NCBI GenBank assembly: GCA_963704595.1
Contig: OY969922.1
Location: 558,001-622,000, forward strand
Source: Acuticoccus sp963704595
GTDB lineage: Bacteria > Pseudomonadota > Alphaproteobacteria > Rhizobiales > Amorphaceae
Length of the DNA: 64,000 nt
Reading direction: 5' to 3'
The stretch's first letter is position 1. Every line of letters starts with the position of its first letter. The notes under the pieces were generated by a model. That model ran no database searches. It was not told where the DNA came from and saw only the letters and a program-made list of their open reading frames with translations. Shown here one piece after another: positions 18,531 to 27,320 of this stretch. A program made the translations under genes and the position numbers.

Positions 18531-19496
18531 CTACTGCTCGATCTTCGCGGCGCTGATCGCCTTGCCGAACGCTTCGCCGCGCTGCTTCAGGTAGGCCTCG
18601 AAGTCAGGCCCGCCTTCCCAGACGACGCCGTAGTTCAGCTTCCCCATCTGCTCGTGGAAGGCGTCGCTGGCGACGATCTCGTCCATCGCGGCGAGGAGCT
18701 TCTCCTTCGCCTCGTCCGGAATGCCCTTCGGCGCACCGAGGCCGCGCCAGCCACCGATGGCGAAGTCGATGCCGAGGGCTTCGTTGGCGGTCGGCACGTC
18801 GGGGTACGCCTCGTTGCGCTCGGGGCCGAGGTAGGCGAGGGCGCGGATTTCGCCCGCATCCATCAGCGCCTTCGCCTCGGGGAACTGCGAGACGGCGGCG
18901 TCGATGGCGCCGGAGGCGAGGAGCTGGAGCGAGGGGGCGGCGCCGTCGGTCGGGATCCAGGCGGCTTCGCCGGCGTCGGCGCCGATGCCGTCGACCAGGC
19001 TCACCCACGACAGGTGGTTGAGGCCGCCGAAGTTGGCGCCCGACGCCTGCACGGAGGAGGGGTCTTCCTTCACCGCGGCGGCGAGGTCGTCGATCGTCTC
19101 GTAGGGCGAATCGGCGCGGACGAAGACGGCGGACGGGTCGGCGTTGTAGAGGCCGATCAGCGTGTAGTCGTCGTACGAGATGTCGGCGCTGCCGACGGGC
19201 TCGTACATCGAGACCTCGGTGGTGACGATGCCGAGCGTGTAGCCGTCCGCGTCGCCTTCCTTGATGGCGGTGTGGCCGACGATGCCGCCGCCGCCCGTGC
19301 GGTTGACGACGTTGACGGGCTCGCCGAGCTTTTCTTCCAGCATCGAGGCGATGATGCGGCCCGTGGCGTCGGTGCCGCCGCCTGCGGACCACGGCACGAT
19401 CAGCGTGATCGGACGGTCGGGATATTCGGCGAGCGCTGCGGTGGTGCCGAGTGCCAGGGCGAGCATTGCGCCGGTGGCTGCGAGTTTAAGGCTCAT
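18531..19496 (-). CDS. TctC family tripartite tricarboxylate-binding protein
   Basis: A 321-residue periplasmic receptor with a Sec signal (MSLKLAATGAMLALALGTTAALA). It shows the Bug/TctC landmarks YPDRPITLIVPWSAGGGTDATGR at the mature N-terminus and NRTGGGGIVGHTA. Start is ATG at 19496 after a GGAGGAAC ribosome site. Unlike the other binding-protein genes here it has no hairpin behind it; tctB begins immediately. Confidence 0.92.
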   Translation of the reverse strand: MSLKLAATGAMLALALGTTAALAEYPDRPITLIVPWSAGGGTDATGRIIASMLEEKLGEPVNVVNRTGGGGIVGHTAIKEGDADGYTLGIVTTEVSMYEPVGSADISYDDYTLIGLYNADPSAVFVRADSPYETIDDLAAAVKEDPSSVQASGANFGGLNHLSWVSLVDGIGADAGEAAWIPTDGAAPSLQLLASGAIDAAVSQFPEAKALMDAGEIRALAYLGPERNEAYPDVPTANEALGIDFAIGGWRGLGAPKGIPDEAKEKLLAAMDEIVASDAFHEQMGKLNYGVVWEGGPDFEAYLKQRGEAFGKAISAAKIEQ

Positions 19497-19558
19497 GGGT
19501 GTTCCTCCTTGGGTGTTGTCCGTCTTGGTGCGGACTGGCGGGGTGGGTTGCGGGGGCG

Positions 19559-20200
19559 TCAGGCCATCGGCCAGATCGCCTGGAGCTTCTCGCCGGCGAG
19601 GATGCGTTCGCGGGCGCGTGCCTCGGCCTCGCCGTTCCTGTCGGCGTCGTCGGCGATGGTGGCGGCGAGGGCGCGGGGGATGACCACCACGCCGTTGATG
19701 TCGGCGAGCACGATGTCGCCGGGGTTGATGACGACCTTGCCGATGGTGACCGGCACGCCGGCCTCCTTCGGCTCCATCCGCCCGCCGACGCCGACGGGGG
19801 ACGCGCCGCGCGCGAACAGCGGGTAGCCGAGCTTCGTCACCTCCGCGAGATCGCGCACGGTGCCGTTGACGATTGTGGCGGCGGCGCCCGCGGTCTTGGC
19901 GCCGGTCGACATCAGCTCGCCCGTGCCGGAGCCCTCGGCGCACGAGGCGTCGACCACGAGGATATTGCCCTTGCCGACGGTGTCGATGGCGCCGTGGTAG
20001 GCGTCCTGCGGGACGTGGCGGGTCGACGGCGCATAGCGCACGGTGACGGCCTCGCCGCACACGATCTCGCCGGGCTTGAGGACGCCGAACAGGGAGATGC
20101 CCTCGAGGTAGCCGTAGACGCCGTGGTGATCCATGACGTCGTGGACGTCCCCGGTGTACCACTTGGAGAGGCGGCGGATGGCGTCGGCGATATCGGTCAC
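19559..20200 (-). CDS. RraA family protein (HMG aldolase/oxaloacetate decarboxylase-like)
   Basis: A 213-residue RraA-fold protein. In this family bacterial enzymes cleave 4-hydroxy-4-methyl-2-oxoglutarate or 4-carboxy-4-hydroxy-2-oxoadipate, using a metal held near a G..RD motif. Arg116 and Asp117 are present in NGTVRDLAE, and the GKGNILVVDAS loop is intact. Overlaps gntR by 4 bp (ATGA). In an operon with a tct importer it probably splits a branched keto/hydroxy acid, not a regulator of RNase E. Confidence 0.86.
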   Translation of the reverse strand: MTDIADAIRRLSKWYTGDVHDVMDHHGVYGYLEGISLFGVLKPGEIVCGEAVTVRYAPSTRHVPQDAYHGAIDTVGKGNILVVDASCAEGSGTGELMSTGAKTAGAAATIVNGTVRDLAEVTKLGYPLFARGASPVGVGGRMEPKEAGVPVTIGKVVINPGDIVLADINGVVVIPRALAATIADDADRNGEAEARARERILAGEKLQAIWPMA

Positions 20201-20940
20201 GGCTGGTCGGTTCCTTCTGCGCTCAGCGACAGCGCGAGCATGAGGTAGCGGGTGGAGTTGTCGATGTGCGCGCCGATGGCGGCGGCGGCCTTTTCGGGGT
20301 CGCCGGTGAGGATCGCGGCGTGGATCTCGCGGTGCTCGATCACGCCGTTCTCCATCGGCTTCGACGGGACGCGGACGGAGACGAGGATGACGTCGATCAC
20401 GAGCTGGTAGATCGCGTCGTAGAGGGTCGCCATCACCTCGTTGCCCAGCGCATGGACCAGCGCGCGGTGGAAGGCGGCGTCGGCGCCGGCATAGGCGTCG
20501 AAGTCGCGCCTTGCGACGCTGTCTTCCATCCGGGCGAGCGCCTCGTCGACGCCCGAAAGGTCGGTGCCGCGTTGGGCGAGCTGACGCGCGGCGTCGACCT
20601 CGAACATCCGGCGCACCTTCATCACCTCGACGAGGTGGGACGGGTCCTTGTGGAACAGCGAGCGGATCGTGACGGCGAGCGAGGCGAGATACTGGCCGAT
20701 GTCGTCGCGCACCACCTCGGCGCGGCCGCCGTGGCGGCGCTTGACGAGGCCCTTGGTCTCGAGGATCTGCAGCGCCTCGCGGACCGAGCGGGTGGAGACG
20801 CCGAACGACTTCGCGATCTCCGCCTCGGCCGGCATCTTGTCGCCGACCTCGAGGTCGCCCGAGAGGATCCGGTCCTCGAACGAGGTCACCACCGCGGCGT
20901 GGAGCTTGTCGCGGGTGGGGGCCTCCTCGCCGATCACCAT
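20197..20940 (-). CDS. GntR family regulator (FCD domain)
   Basis: A 247-residue regulator with winged HTH at about 12-80 (MPAEAEIAKSFGVSTRSVREALQILETKGL) and a C-terminal FCD helical domain (HRALVHALGNEV, HREIHAAIL). It overlaps the SDR stop by 7 bp and the RraA-like start by 4 bp. The perfect palindrome at 21801-21812, just upstream of this operon, is the likely binding site. Confidence 0.88.
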   Translation of the reverse strand: MVIGEEAPTRDKLHAAVVTSFEDRILSGDLEVGDKMPAEAEIAKSFGVSTRSVREALQILETKGLVKRRHGGRAEVVRDDIGQYLASLAVTIRSLFHKDPSHLVEVMKVRRMFEVDAARQLAQRGTDLSGVDEALARMEDSVARRDFDAYAGADAAFHRALVHALGNEVMATLYDAIYQLVIDVILVSVRVPSKPMENGVIEHREIHAAILTGDPEKAAAAIGAHIDNSTRYLMLALSLSAEGTDQP

Positions 20941-21758
20941 GCGGTGAAGCCGCCGTCGATGACGTTGTTGGCGCCGGTCATGTACGTCGACGCATCCGAC
21001 GCCAGGAACTGGACGATGCCCATGAACTCGTCGATCTCCGCCTGCCGACCGAGCGGGACGCGCTGGAGGAAGGCGTCGATGAATTCCTTGTCGAAGCTCG
21101 CCGTCTTCACCCCGCCGAAGGTGATGAGGTTGCAGCGCACGTTCTTCGGCGCCCAGTAGGTCGCCACGTAGCGGGTGAGGTTGACGAGGCCGGACTTCGA
21201 CGCGGCGTAGGCGACCGCCTTGAAGAACGGCTTGCCGTCCTTCTTCTCGCGGTAGGCGTAGAGCGCCTGGTTGGGCGAGACCATGCCGTACATCGAGCCG
21301 ACGTTGATGATCGAGCCGCGCTGCTCGTCCGCCATCTTCGAGCCGACGACCTGCGTGGTGAGCATCACGCCGGTGAGGTTCACGTCGATCACCTCGTCCC
21401 AGAACTTTTGCGGATAGGTCTCGAACGGGCCGTTCTGCTCGGGCGGGCCGGACGGCTTGGAATCGATGCCGGCATTGTTGATGAGGACGTGCGGCACGCC
21501 CCAGTCGCGGGTCACCTCGTCGGTCGCGGCCTCGAGCGCCGCCTTGTCGGTGACGCTGGCGACCAGCACGCGCACACGGTCGCCGGCGCCCGGAAAGAGT
21601 TCCTCGATCTTCGCCTGGTCGACGGCGCGGCGGGAGTAGACGGCGACCTTCGCGCCCTGGCTGACGAGGTGGTTGGTGAACGCACTGCCGAGCTGGCCGA
21701 GGCCGCCGGTCACGACGCACACCCGGTCCGTCACGTCGAAGAGATTCGTCATTGCCAC
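20934..21758 (-). CDS. SDR family oxidoreductase
   Basis: A 274-residue classical SDR. The NAD(P) motif is TGGLGQLG (17-24), NNAG is at 94-97, and catalytic Ser155, Tyr184 and Lys188 (YAASK) are present. A loop of about twelve residues before the active-site helix makes it longer than FabG. Start is GTG at 21758 or ATG at 21752. First gene of the SDR-gntR-rraA-tctCBA operon. Confidence 0.87.
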   Translation of the reverse strand: MAMTNLFDVTDRVCVVTGGLGQLGSAFTNHLVSQGAKVAVYSRRAVDQAKIEELFPGAGDRVRVLVASVTDKAALEAATDEVTRDWGVPHVLINNAGIDSKPSGPPEQNGPFETYPQKFWDEVIDVNLTGVMLTTQVVGSKMADEQRGSIINVGSMYGMVSPNQALYAYREKKDGKPFFKAVAYAASKSGLVNLTRYVATYWAPKNVRCNLITFGGVKTASFDKEFIDAFLQRVPLGRQAEIDEFMGIVQFLASDASTYMTGANNVIDGGFTAW

Positions 21759-22116
21759 GTCAGCGCACCCTTTCGTTTGGACCGACGCTCACATGACACA
21801 TGACATATGTCAACGAGATATGTTCGTGCCCTTGCCGACTGATGCGTGACGGAGCGCCCGGATGGCCTGAATATTTGCCTCGCGAAGTACATGAAACGTA
21901 GGAAGCAACGGACGTTTGCCTTCGGCGGGATGGCTGCTATAGCCCCGCTGCAGGACTTTGCGATGCTCGGCTACCGTCGCGGGTTGATCCTGCCTGGACA
22001 GCTTCCGAATCGCGTAGGCAAACCTTGGGTTTCTGGAAATAGGTCTGCAAACCGTTGCAGCTGGCCCGTAAGCCAGCCGCGTATTATAGAACCAACGTTG
22101 CGAGGAATCTGGTCAC
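21759..22116. other. 358-bp divergent intergenic region
   Basis: No gene is evident. It holds the operator at 21801-21812, a 6-bp hairpin GCTGGC/GCCAGC at 22060-22077 and a TATTAT at 22082-22087 that could serve as -10 for the glycosyltransferase operon. The middle part is less GC-rich than its surroundings. Confidence 0.5.
21801..21812. promoter_or_regulatory. Candidate GntR operator TGACATATGTCA
   Basis: A perfect 12-bp palindrome about 45 bp upstream of the SDR start, preceded by a direct repeat of CATGACA (21792-21798 and 21799-21805). FCD-type GntR regulators commonly bind such short palindromes; the operon's own gntR (20197-20940) is the natural candidate. A related site TGACA-N2-TGTCA occurs at 52322-52333. 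Confidence 0.6.
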
Positions 22117-24594
22117 ATGCGTTTCGGACGTTCGTTTGCCGATCGAGTCCGTCGGTCGATGGGGCTGCCGACGCGTGATGAGGCCAGGCTGCGCGCGATC
22201 CTGTCCAGGGGGTTCGACCCGGCGGGCTACCTCGCATCGAACGCCGACGTCCGCAACGCCGGTGCCGACCCCATCCGCCACGTGATCACCCACGGCCTCG
22301 GCGAGAGCCGGCTCACCAAGATGGGTATGCTCGACCGCAACCGTTACGCCCGCGGCAGCGACCCGCTGGTCAGCGACCGCGAGCTCCTCCTTAGCGAAGG
22401 CGCCCTCCACCTGACGGATACGCACGCGCGGCGGAGCGCGCTCGTCGCCACCGGCGGCGAAGCCGGCGGAACGCGGACCCTGGCAGCCGAGGAGGCGATC
22501 CTCAGCGCCGCGATCAGCGAGCATCTCGACCCCGCCGCCTACCTCCGCGCTTTTCCCGATCTTGCGAAGGCGGGGGTCAACCCGCTCACCCACGCGGTCA
22601 AGACCGGCGCTGCCGCCAACCGGCTCAGCCGGATGGGGCTCCTTGACCGCTCGCGCTACAAGCGCGGCGACGACCGCACCGTCAGCGACCGCCAGCTCAT
22701 CCTCGAGGCGGGCCGCCTCCTCGTGGTCGAGACCGACAAGGACGAGGCCGCCATCCGCAGGGTTCGCGAACTCTGTACGCTCCTCGGTATTCCCGACAGC
22801 GAAAGCCTCGGCAGGGGCATGTCGAACCTCGTCATCCCGATGTTCGACGCGGAGGCCTACCGCGCCCGCCACGGCCTCGGCGAGAAGCTGACCGCGACCG
22901 AACTCCTCACCCGCTACGTGATGTTCGACTTCCCGCGCGGCGAGTCGCCCGGCCTGTTCGACGCCGAGCACTACGAAGCCGAACTCGCCAGGGAGGGCCT
23001 GCGGCTGGAGCCGACCATGACGCCCTTCCAGCACTGGCTGAAGGTCGGCGTGCCGCGGCAGATCTCGCCGACGCCGCTGTTCGACGCGGACGAATATCTC
23101 GCCCTGAACCCGGAGCTTTCGAGCTACAAAAGCTGGCTCTTCGAGCACTGGATCCTCTTCGGCGTCAACGAAGGGCGCCGGTTCGACCCCAACATCTCCG
23201 TCGCGCCGCAGCGCTCGTTCGCGCCCCACAAGGGCCGCGGGCTGACGGACTTCGTCAAGATGGCCGCGCGCACGCCGGGCTACACCGCAGCGCTCGGCGA
23301 GATGCGCGCCTTCCGCAAGTCGGACCTCTTCGCCGAACTCGTCGACGACGCCGCCGGGATCGATCCCAACATCAGGAGCGTCGCGCCCAAGCTCAACTCG
23401 CTGCTGCCGCCGCTCCACGACGAGCGCTATTCGAGCTACCTCAGGGTGCTCGAGCTGCTCCCCGAAGGTCCGTTCGACGCGGTGGTGCTGATCCCGTTCT
23501 GCAAGGTCGGCGGTGCCGACTTCGTGGCTGGCCTGCTTGCCAAGAGCCTCGTGCGCCTCGGTGCGCGGACGCTTGTGCTGCGGACCGACGATGCCGCGTT
23601 CGACCGGCCCGACTGGTTCCCCGAGAACGTCGCCACGGCGGACCTGTCCGACGCGATCGCGGCGATGCCGGAGCCCGTCCGCATCCGCGCACTCTACGAG
23701 GTGATCCGGGCGACCGGCGCGCGGGTGACGATCAACGTCAACAGCCGCCTCGCCTTCAAGACGTTCGAGGTGTTCGGCGGGCGGCTGAAGCGGATCACCG
23801 ACCTCTACTGCTACTATTTCTGCGCCGACCGGACGCCGGACGGCCAGGAAACGGGCTATCCCGTCTGGTATTTCGCACCGATCCTCGCCGACCTCGAAGG
23901 CGCGCTTGTCGACACGAAATATCTCGCCGACATCCTGACCGAGCGGCACGCGCTGCCGCCCGCCCATGCCGAAAAGCTCAAGGTCCTCTACACCCCCGCG
24001 ACGCACGCGGCGCCGGAAGTCTCGGCGGCAGAAACGGCCGAGGCGGACGGGCAAAAGCGGAAACGGCCGCGCATCCTCTGGGCCGGCCGGTTCGACCGGC
24101 AGAAGCGCTTCGACTTCATGGTCGACATCGCGCGCGCGATGCCGGACGTCGACTTCGACGCCTGGGGCAAGGCCGTCCTCGACAAGCCGCCGCGGCTCGA
24201 CAACCTTCCCCGCAACCTCACGATCCATCCCCCGTTCAAGACATTCGACGAACTGCCCTTCACCGAGGCCGACGGATGGCTGTACACCTCCGCGTGGGAC
24301 GGGATGCCGACGATCCTGATCGAGATCGCCAACCTCGGCCTCGCCGTGGCGGCATCCTCCGCCGGCGGCGTGCCCGAGCTGATCGACGAGGCCACGGGCT
24401 GGCCGATCGCGCCAGAGGCGGACCCCGAGGAGGCCGCCGAGGTCCTGAGGGCGATGCTCGCCGACCGGACCGAGCGTTTGGCGCGCGTGGAGCGGTTGCG
24501 GGCGCGCGTGCAGCAGCGGCACAACCGCAAATCTTATGAGGATGTGGTAGCGTCCATGCTCACCACCGCAAATATTCCGGTGCTCAGTGACTGA
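22117..24594 (+). CDS. Glycosyltransferase (GT4-like) with N-terminal repeats
   Basis: An 825-residue soluble protein. The C-terminal ~375 residues look like a GT-B GT4 transferase: VGGADFVAGLLAKSL (about 464-478), RPRILWAGRFDRQKRFD (start of the second Rossmann domain) and SAWDGMPTILIE with ASSAGGVPELI for nucleotide-sugar binding. The N-terminal ~360 residues hold about five FDxxxYL...W/H...G repeats. Residues 33-103 and 137-207 form a ~71-residue direct duplication. Such repeats occur with surface-glycan transferases. First gene of a three-gene island with overlapping reading frames. Confidence 0.82.
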   Translation: MRFGRSFADRVRRSMGLPTRDEARLRAILSRGFDPAGYLASNADVRNAGADPIRHVITHGLGESRLTKMGMLDRNRYARGSDPLVSDRELLLSEGALHLTDTHARRSALVATGGEAGGTRTLAAEEAILSAAISEHLDPAAYLRAFPDLAKAGVNPLTHAVKTGAAANRLSRMGLLDRSRYKRGDDRTVSDRQLILEAGRLLVVETDKDEAAIRRVRELCTLLGIPDSESLGRGMSNLVIPMFDAEAYRARHGLGEKLTATELLTRYVMFDFPRGESPGLFDAEHYEAELAREGLRLEPTMTPFQHWLKVGVPRQISPTPLFDADEYLALNPELSSYKSWLFEHWILFGVNEGRRFDPNISVAPQRSFAPHKGRGLTDFVKMAARTPGYTAALGEMRAFRKSDLFAELVDDAAGIDPNIRSVAPKLNSLLPPLHDERYSSYLRVLELLPEGPFDAVVLIPFCKVGGADFVAGLLAKSLVRLGARTLVLRTDDAAFDRPDWFPENVATADLSDAIAAMPEPVRIRALYEVIRATGARVTINVNSRLAFKTFEVFGGRLKRITDLYCYYFCADRTPDGQETGYPVWYFAPILADLEGALVDTKYLADILTERHALPPAHAEKLKVLYTPATHAAPEVSAAETAEADGQKRKRPRILWAGRFDRQKRFDFMVDIARAMPDVDFDAWGKAVLDKPPRLDNLPRNLTIHPPFKTFDELPFTEADGWLYTSAWDGMPTILIEIANLGLAVAASSAGGVPELIDEATGWPIAPEADPEEAAEVLRAMLADRTERLARVERLRARVQQRHNRKSYEDVVASMLTTANIPVLSD

Positions 24595-25309
24595 TATCTC
24601 GGTGATCATCACCGCGCATCGCGAGGGCGTTCTCGCCGGGACGACCGCGCGCAGCGCTAGGCGCGCGATCGAGCGCGCACGCGCCGAGGCGAACCTCACG
24701 TCCGAGGTCGTCCTTGTGTTCGACAACGCCAGCGACGAGACGCGCGACATTCTCCTCCACGCGTTCGCGGGGTTCGACGAGGCCGTCGTCCGGCCGATCG
24801 AAACCTCGCTCGGCGACCCCGGGCAGGCGCGCAACGCCGGCGTCGACGCCGCCGAGGGGACCACCGCAACCTTCCTCGACAGCGATGACCTGTGGTCGTC
24901 CAACTGGCTGACCGCGGCCTTTGCGTTCTGCGAGGCGCGGCCCGACGCGATCCTCCAGTCACAGTGCAACGTGGTCTTCGGCACGCGCGAGACCCTGTGG
25001 TGGCACGTCGATTCCGAAGGGCCGCTGTTCGACCCCAACTACCTCGCGTGGGGCAACTACTGGGACGCGATGTCGTTCGCGCGAACCGACATCTACCGCC
25101 GGTTCAGGTTCGAGCCGAACGACCTCAAGCTCGGCTACGGGCACGAGGACTGGCACTGGGCGGTGATGACCCACGAAGCCGGAGTGCCGCACAAGCCGGT
25201 GCCCGAGACGATCCACTTCAAGCGGGCCCGCAACGGATCGCAGATGAGCCTCGTCGACAGCGCGGGCGCCGTCGTCCGCCCCCTCAAGTTCAAAGGTCTG
25301 CCGGCATGA
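24587..25309 (+). CDS. Glycosyltransferase family 2 protein
   Basis: A 240-residue GT-A type transferase starting at GTG 24587, overlapping the previous gene by 8 bp. The N-terminus DISVIITAHREG, the DSDDLW metal-binding DxD (about 103-108) and GQARNAGVDAA are classical GT2 features. It probably adds a sugar in the same capsule/LPS or surface-glycan pathway as its neighbours. Confidence 0.87.
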   Translation: MTDISVIITAHREGVLAGTTARSARRAIERARAEANLTSEVVLVFDNASDETRDILLHAFAGFDEAVVRPIETSLGDPGQARNAGVDAAEGTTATFLDSDDLWSSNWLTAAFAFCEARPDAILQSQCNVVFGTRETLWWHVDSEGPLFDPNYLAWGNYWDAMSFARTDIYRRFRFEPNDLKLGYGHEDWHWAVMTHEAGVPHKPVPETIHFKRARNGSQMSLVDSAGAVVRPLKFKGLPA

Positions 25310-26337
25310 GCGCGCCCGCCAACCGCAAACGGCTGATCCTGCACGTCGGCCAGCACAAGACCGGATCGACCTACGTCCAGAAGCGGCTGATCGACGACCG
25401 GGCCCGGCTCGCCACCTTCGGCATCCTCTACCCCGCCGAGTACATCTCGATGTTCGGCCATCACCTCATCCCGGACGGGCTGATGTGGGGGATGGACCAG
25501 AGCGTCGTCGACAAGCTGGGCGAGACGATCGCGAAGAGTTTCTCCGGCTCCCGCACAGTCATCCTGTCCAGCGAGAATTTCTGCCTCCTGAAGCCGGAGG
25601 CGCTCACCGCGATCCGCAACGAGTTCAGGGGCTGGGACATCAGCGTCGTCTACTTCGTGCGGCGGCTGAGCGGCTTCTGGCCGTCGCACTGGCAGGAGCT
25701 CATCAAGCACGGCCTCTATCTGCCGTTCGACGAGTACATGAACAAGACGCTGCAGGCCGACCGCGACATCCTCGAGTATCCCGACCAGCTCGTGCAGCTC
25801 GACATGATGGCGGACGTTTTCGGCTACGACAGCCTGTCGATCATCGCCTACGACAACGCGATGGCGCGCGGGCAGGACCTCTACGACCTCTTCCTCGAGA
25901 AGACCGTCGGGATTCCGATGGGGGCGCCGGCGCACCGCCGGATCAACGCGTCCTACCGACCGGCGCGCACGGAGATGCTGCGCGCTCTCAATATGCGTTA
26001 CGCCGACCGGACGGGGAAGCAGGCAGCCGCAAAGCTGCGCGACACGTACCTCCATAGGGGCGAGGAGTTCGAGACCGGCGCCGCTTACGAGAAGTTCTGC
26101 GCGGTGGTGGAGGAATGGCTGCAGGACCTGCGCCTGCGGCCGGATCATCTGGCGATCGCGGCGCACGAGCGCGCGCTCACCGCGCGGTTCGGCTCGCGCG
26201 TGGTCAACCGCCACCGTGGCGACAGGATCTTCCCGGAAAACGGGCCGGAAGTCGTCACGCGCTACGCGTCGCGCTACTGGATCCACCCGGCCGGGCAGGT
26301 CGCCTACGTCGACAGCGTCCTGGACAAGCTGATCTGA
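25306..26337 (+). CDS. Sulfotransferase-like protein
   Basis: A 343-residue protein starting at ATG 25306 (ATGA overlap with the GT2 stop). The N-terminal LILHVGQHKTGSTYVQKRL matches the 5'-phosphosulfate-binding loop of P-loop-fold sulfotransferases. The VYFVRRLSGFWPSHWQE segment fits the 3'-phosphate-binding region. It may sulfate the glycan built by the two transferases upstream. Assignment rests on these motifs alone. Confidence 0.7.
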   Translation: MSAPANRKRLILHVGQHKTGSTYVQKRLIDDRARLATFGILYPAEYISMFGHHLIPDGLMWGMDQSVVDKLGETIAKSFSGSRTVILSSENFCLLKPEALTAIRNEFRGWDISVVYFVRRLSGFWPSHWQELIKHGLYLPFDEYMNKTLQADRDILEYPDQLVQLDMMADVFGYDSLSIIAYDNAMARGQDLYDLFLEKTVGIPMGAPAHRRINASYRPARTEMLRALNMRYADRTGKQAAAKLRDTYLHRGEEFETGAAYEKFCAVVEEWLQDLRLRPDHLAIAAHERALTARFGSRVVNRHRGDRIFPENGPEVVTRYASRYWIHPAGQVAYVDSVLDKLI

Positions 26338-26426
26338 GAATTCGGCACGAAGCCGCCATCCACGCGGTGTGGAGCCGCTATTTCGACGTGGTCGACATCA
26401 TCGACCGCGGCCACATCTACCCGTGA
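26338..26426 (+). pseudogene. 3' remnant of a gene, possibly methyltransferase
   Basis: Right after the sulfotransferase stop, a different frame reads RHEAAIHAVWSRYFD and then VVDIIDRGHIYP before a TGA at 26424-26426. Short hydrophobic strand plus RGHIYP looks like the C-terminus of a class I SAM methyltransferase or similar glycan-modifying enzyme, with no start or N-terminal part nearby. It suggests a deletion that joined the tail of a lost gene to this island. Weakly supported because of its length. Confidence 0.3.
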
Positions 26427-26465
26427 TTTGCATCATGCGCCGGCCGGGTTGACTGCCAGCCACGG

Positions 26466-26492
26466 GCGGCGGGCCGGAACCGGCCCCCGCCG
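26466..26492 (+). terminator. Hairpin after the glycan island
   Basis: GGGCCGG (26471-26477) pairs with CCGGCCC (26480-26486) across two bases, with further GGC/GCC pairing outside a small bulge. It separates the plus-strand glycan genes from the minus-strand small genes. There is no T-run, so termination is only plausible. Confidence 0.35.
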
Positions 26493-26514
26493 AACGCGCC
26501 GCCCCAAAGTGGGA

Positions 26515-26811
26515 CTACTCGGCTGCGTCCTTGAAGCCCTGCTTCGAGCCGGCGCCTTCGCCGCGATGGATCTGGCGCAGAGCCGTCAGGTTGAAGCGCT
26601 TGTCGTCAACCGTCATCACGAGGCCTTCGCCGCCGAGGTCGGAAAATTCCTCGACCGCAAACTCGATGGCTTCTGCGGCGGTATCGAAGCGGTGGTAGCC
26701 GAGCGCATTGCGCTTGCGGCCGATGCCCTTGGAGATGAAGATCTCCGCCGGGCTGCTCAGGTCTTCGGACGTCATCGCGCCCATGGGGTCCGTTCTCGGG
26801 GTGTTGCTCAT
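26515..26811 (-). CDS. Conserved hypothetical protein, 98 aa
   Basis: A small soluble protein without signal peptide. An N-terminal disordered stretch is followed by IGRKRNALGYHRFDTAAEAIEFAVEEF and LVMTVDDKRFNLTALRQIH, an alpha/beta layout compatible with a small DNA- or protein-binding fold. Its start overlaps the stop of the even smaller upstream gene by 4 bp, so both are likely real and co-translated. I do not recognise a function. Confidence 0.72.
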   Translation of the reverse strand: MSNTPRTDPMGAMTSEDLSSPAEIFISKGIGRKRNALGYHRFDTAAEAIEFAVEEFSDLGGEGLVMTVDDKRFNLTALRQIHRGEGAGSKQGFKDAAE

Positions 26812-26969
26812 CGTTTCTTCACCCCGCCGAGGCCGCGCGAGTGAAGGTCGCCGGGGACGGTGATGGCCGAGCCGCGCATGTATTTCGGGCCCGCGTCCTT
26901 CTTCACCTTGCTGGCCTCGTCCTTCACCTTCTGCGGTTCCTTGGTGGTCCGTTTCTGGCCCTTAGCCAC
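26808..26969 (-). CDS. Small basic hypothetical protein, 53 aa
   Basis: From GTG 26969 the product is a 53-residue Lys-rich peptide (AKGQKRTTKEPQKVKDEASK at the N-terminus, SRGLGGVKKR at the C-terminus). The frame is open further upstream, but that part is low-complexity. The 4-bp overlap with the 98-residue gene supports coding. Function unknown; strong positive charge suggests nucleic-acid contact. Confidence 0.5.
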   Translation of the reverse strand: MAKGQKRTTKEPQKVKDEASKVKKDAGPKYMRGSAITVPGDLHSRGLGGVKKR

Positions 26970-27171
26970 GGCAAGCGCTCCTGTGTGGCGGTGCCCACAG
27001 GGCCCGCATGGGTGAAATCTGGTCGAATAGTGCGGCGACGTCGCAGCAGGTGGCGGCGCTTTGGATGGCCCGATCCGAGTTGAACCGGCGGACAGAAGCG
27101 GCACGGCACGCGTACGGAAACTTTCCGCGCGTTCCATAAAAACTTATAGGCACTATGTAATAGCGAAAACA

Positions 27172-27210
27172 CCGAAATCAATGAACCGCAGAAAACTGCG
27201 GGGCTTTCGG
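27172..27210. repeat. Nested hairpin
   Basis: Inner stem CCGCAG/CTGCGG (27186-27191 with 27196-27201) has an AAAA loop. An outer CCGAAA/TTTCGG pair (27172-27177 with 27205-27210) encloses it. The element lies in AT-rich DNA between two divergent transcription units; it could be a small structured transcript end or a protein-binding cruciform. Confidence 0.45.
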
Positions 27211-27320
27211 TCGAGTCGTCGGCGATGCCGATTTTTCCACTTTTCAAACATTTGAAGGCCTGTGGCGCCGTCTAGCCTGTCGGCGCGTCGCTGGCCGGCG
27301 ACGTGCGCGCCAACCAAGTG

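Noticed and set aside
22084..25038. 984-codon antisense frame over the glycosyltransferase genes
   Set aside because: Spans three genes with proper starts and overlaps on the other strand; low-complexity shadow.
26337..26352. GAATTCGGCACGA, resembling a cDNA-library EcoRI adaptor
   Set aside because: It continues directly into genomic-looking coding sequence on both sides and differs from the adaptor after 13 bases; chance match more likely than vector.
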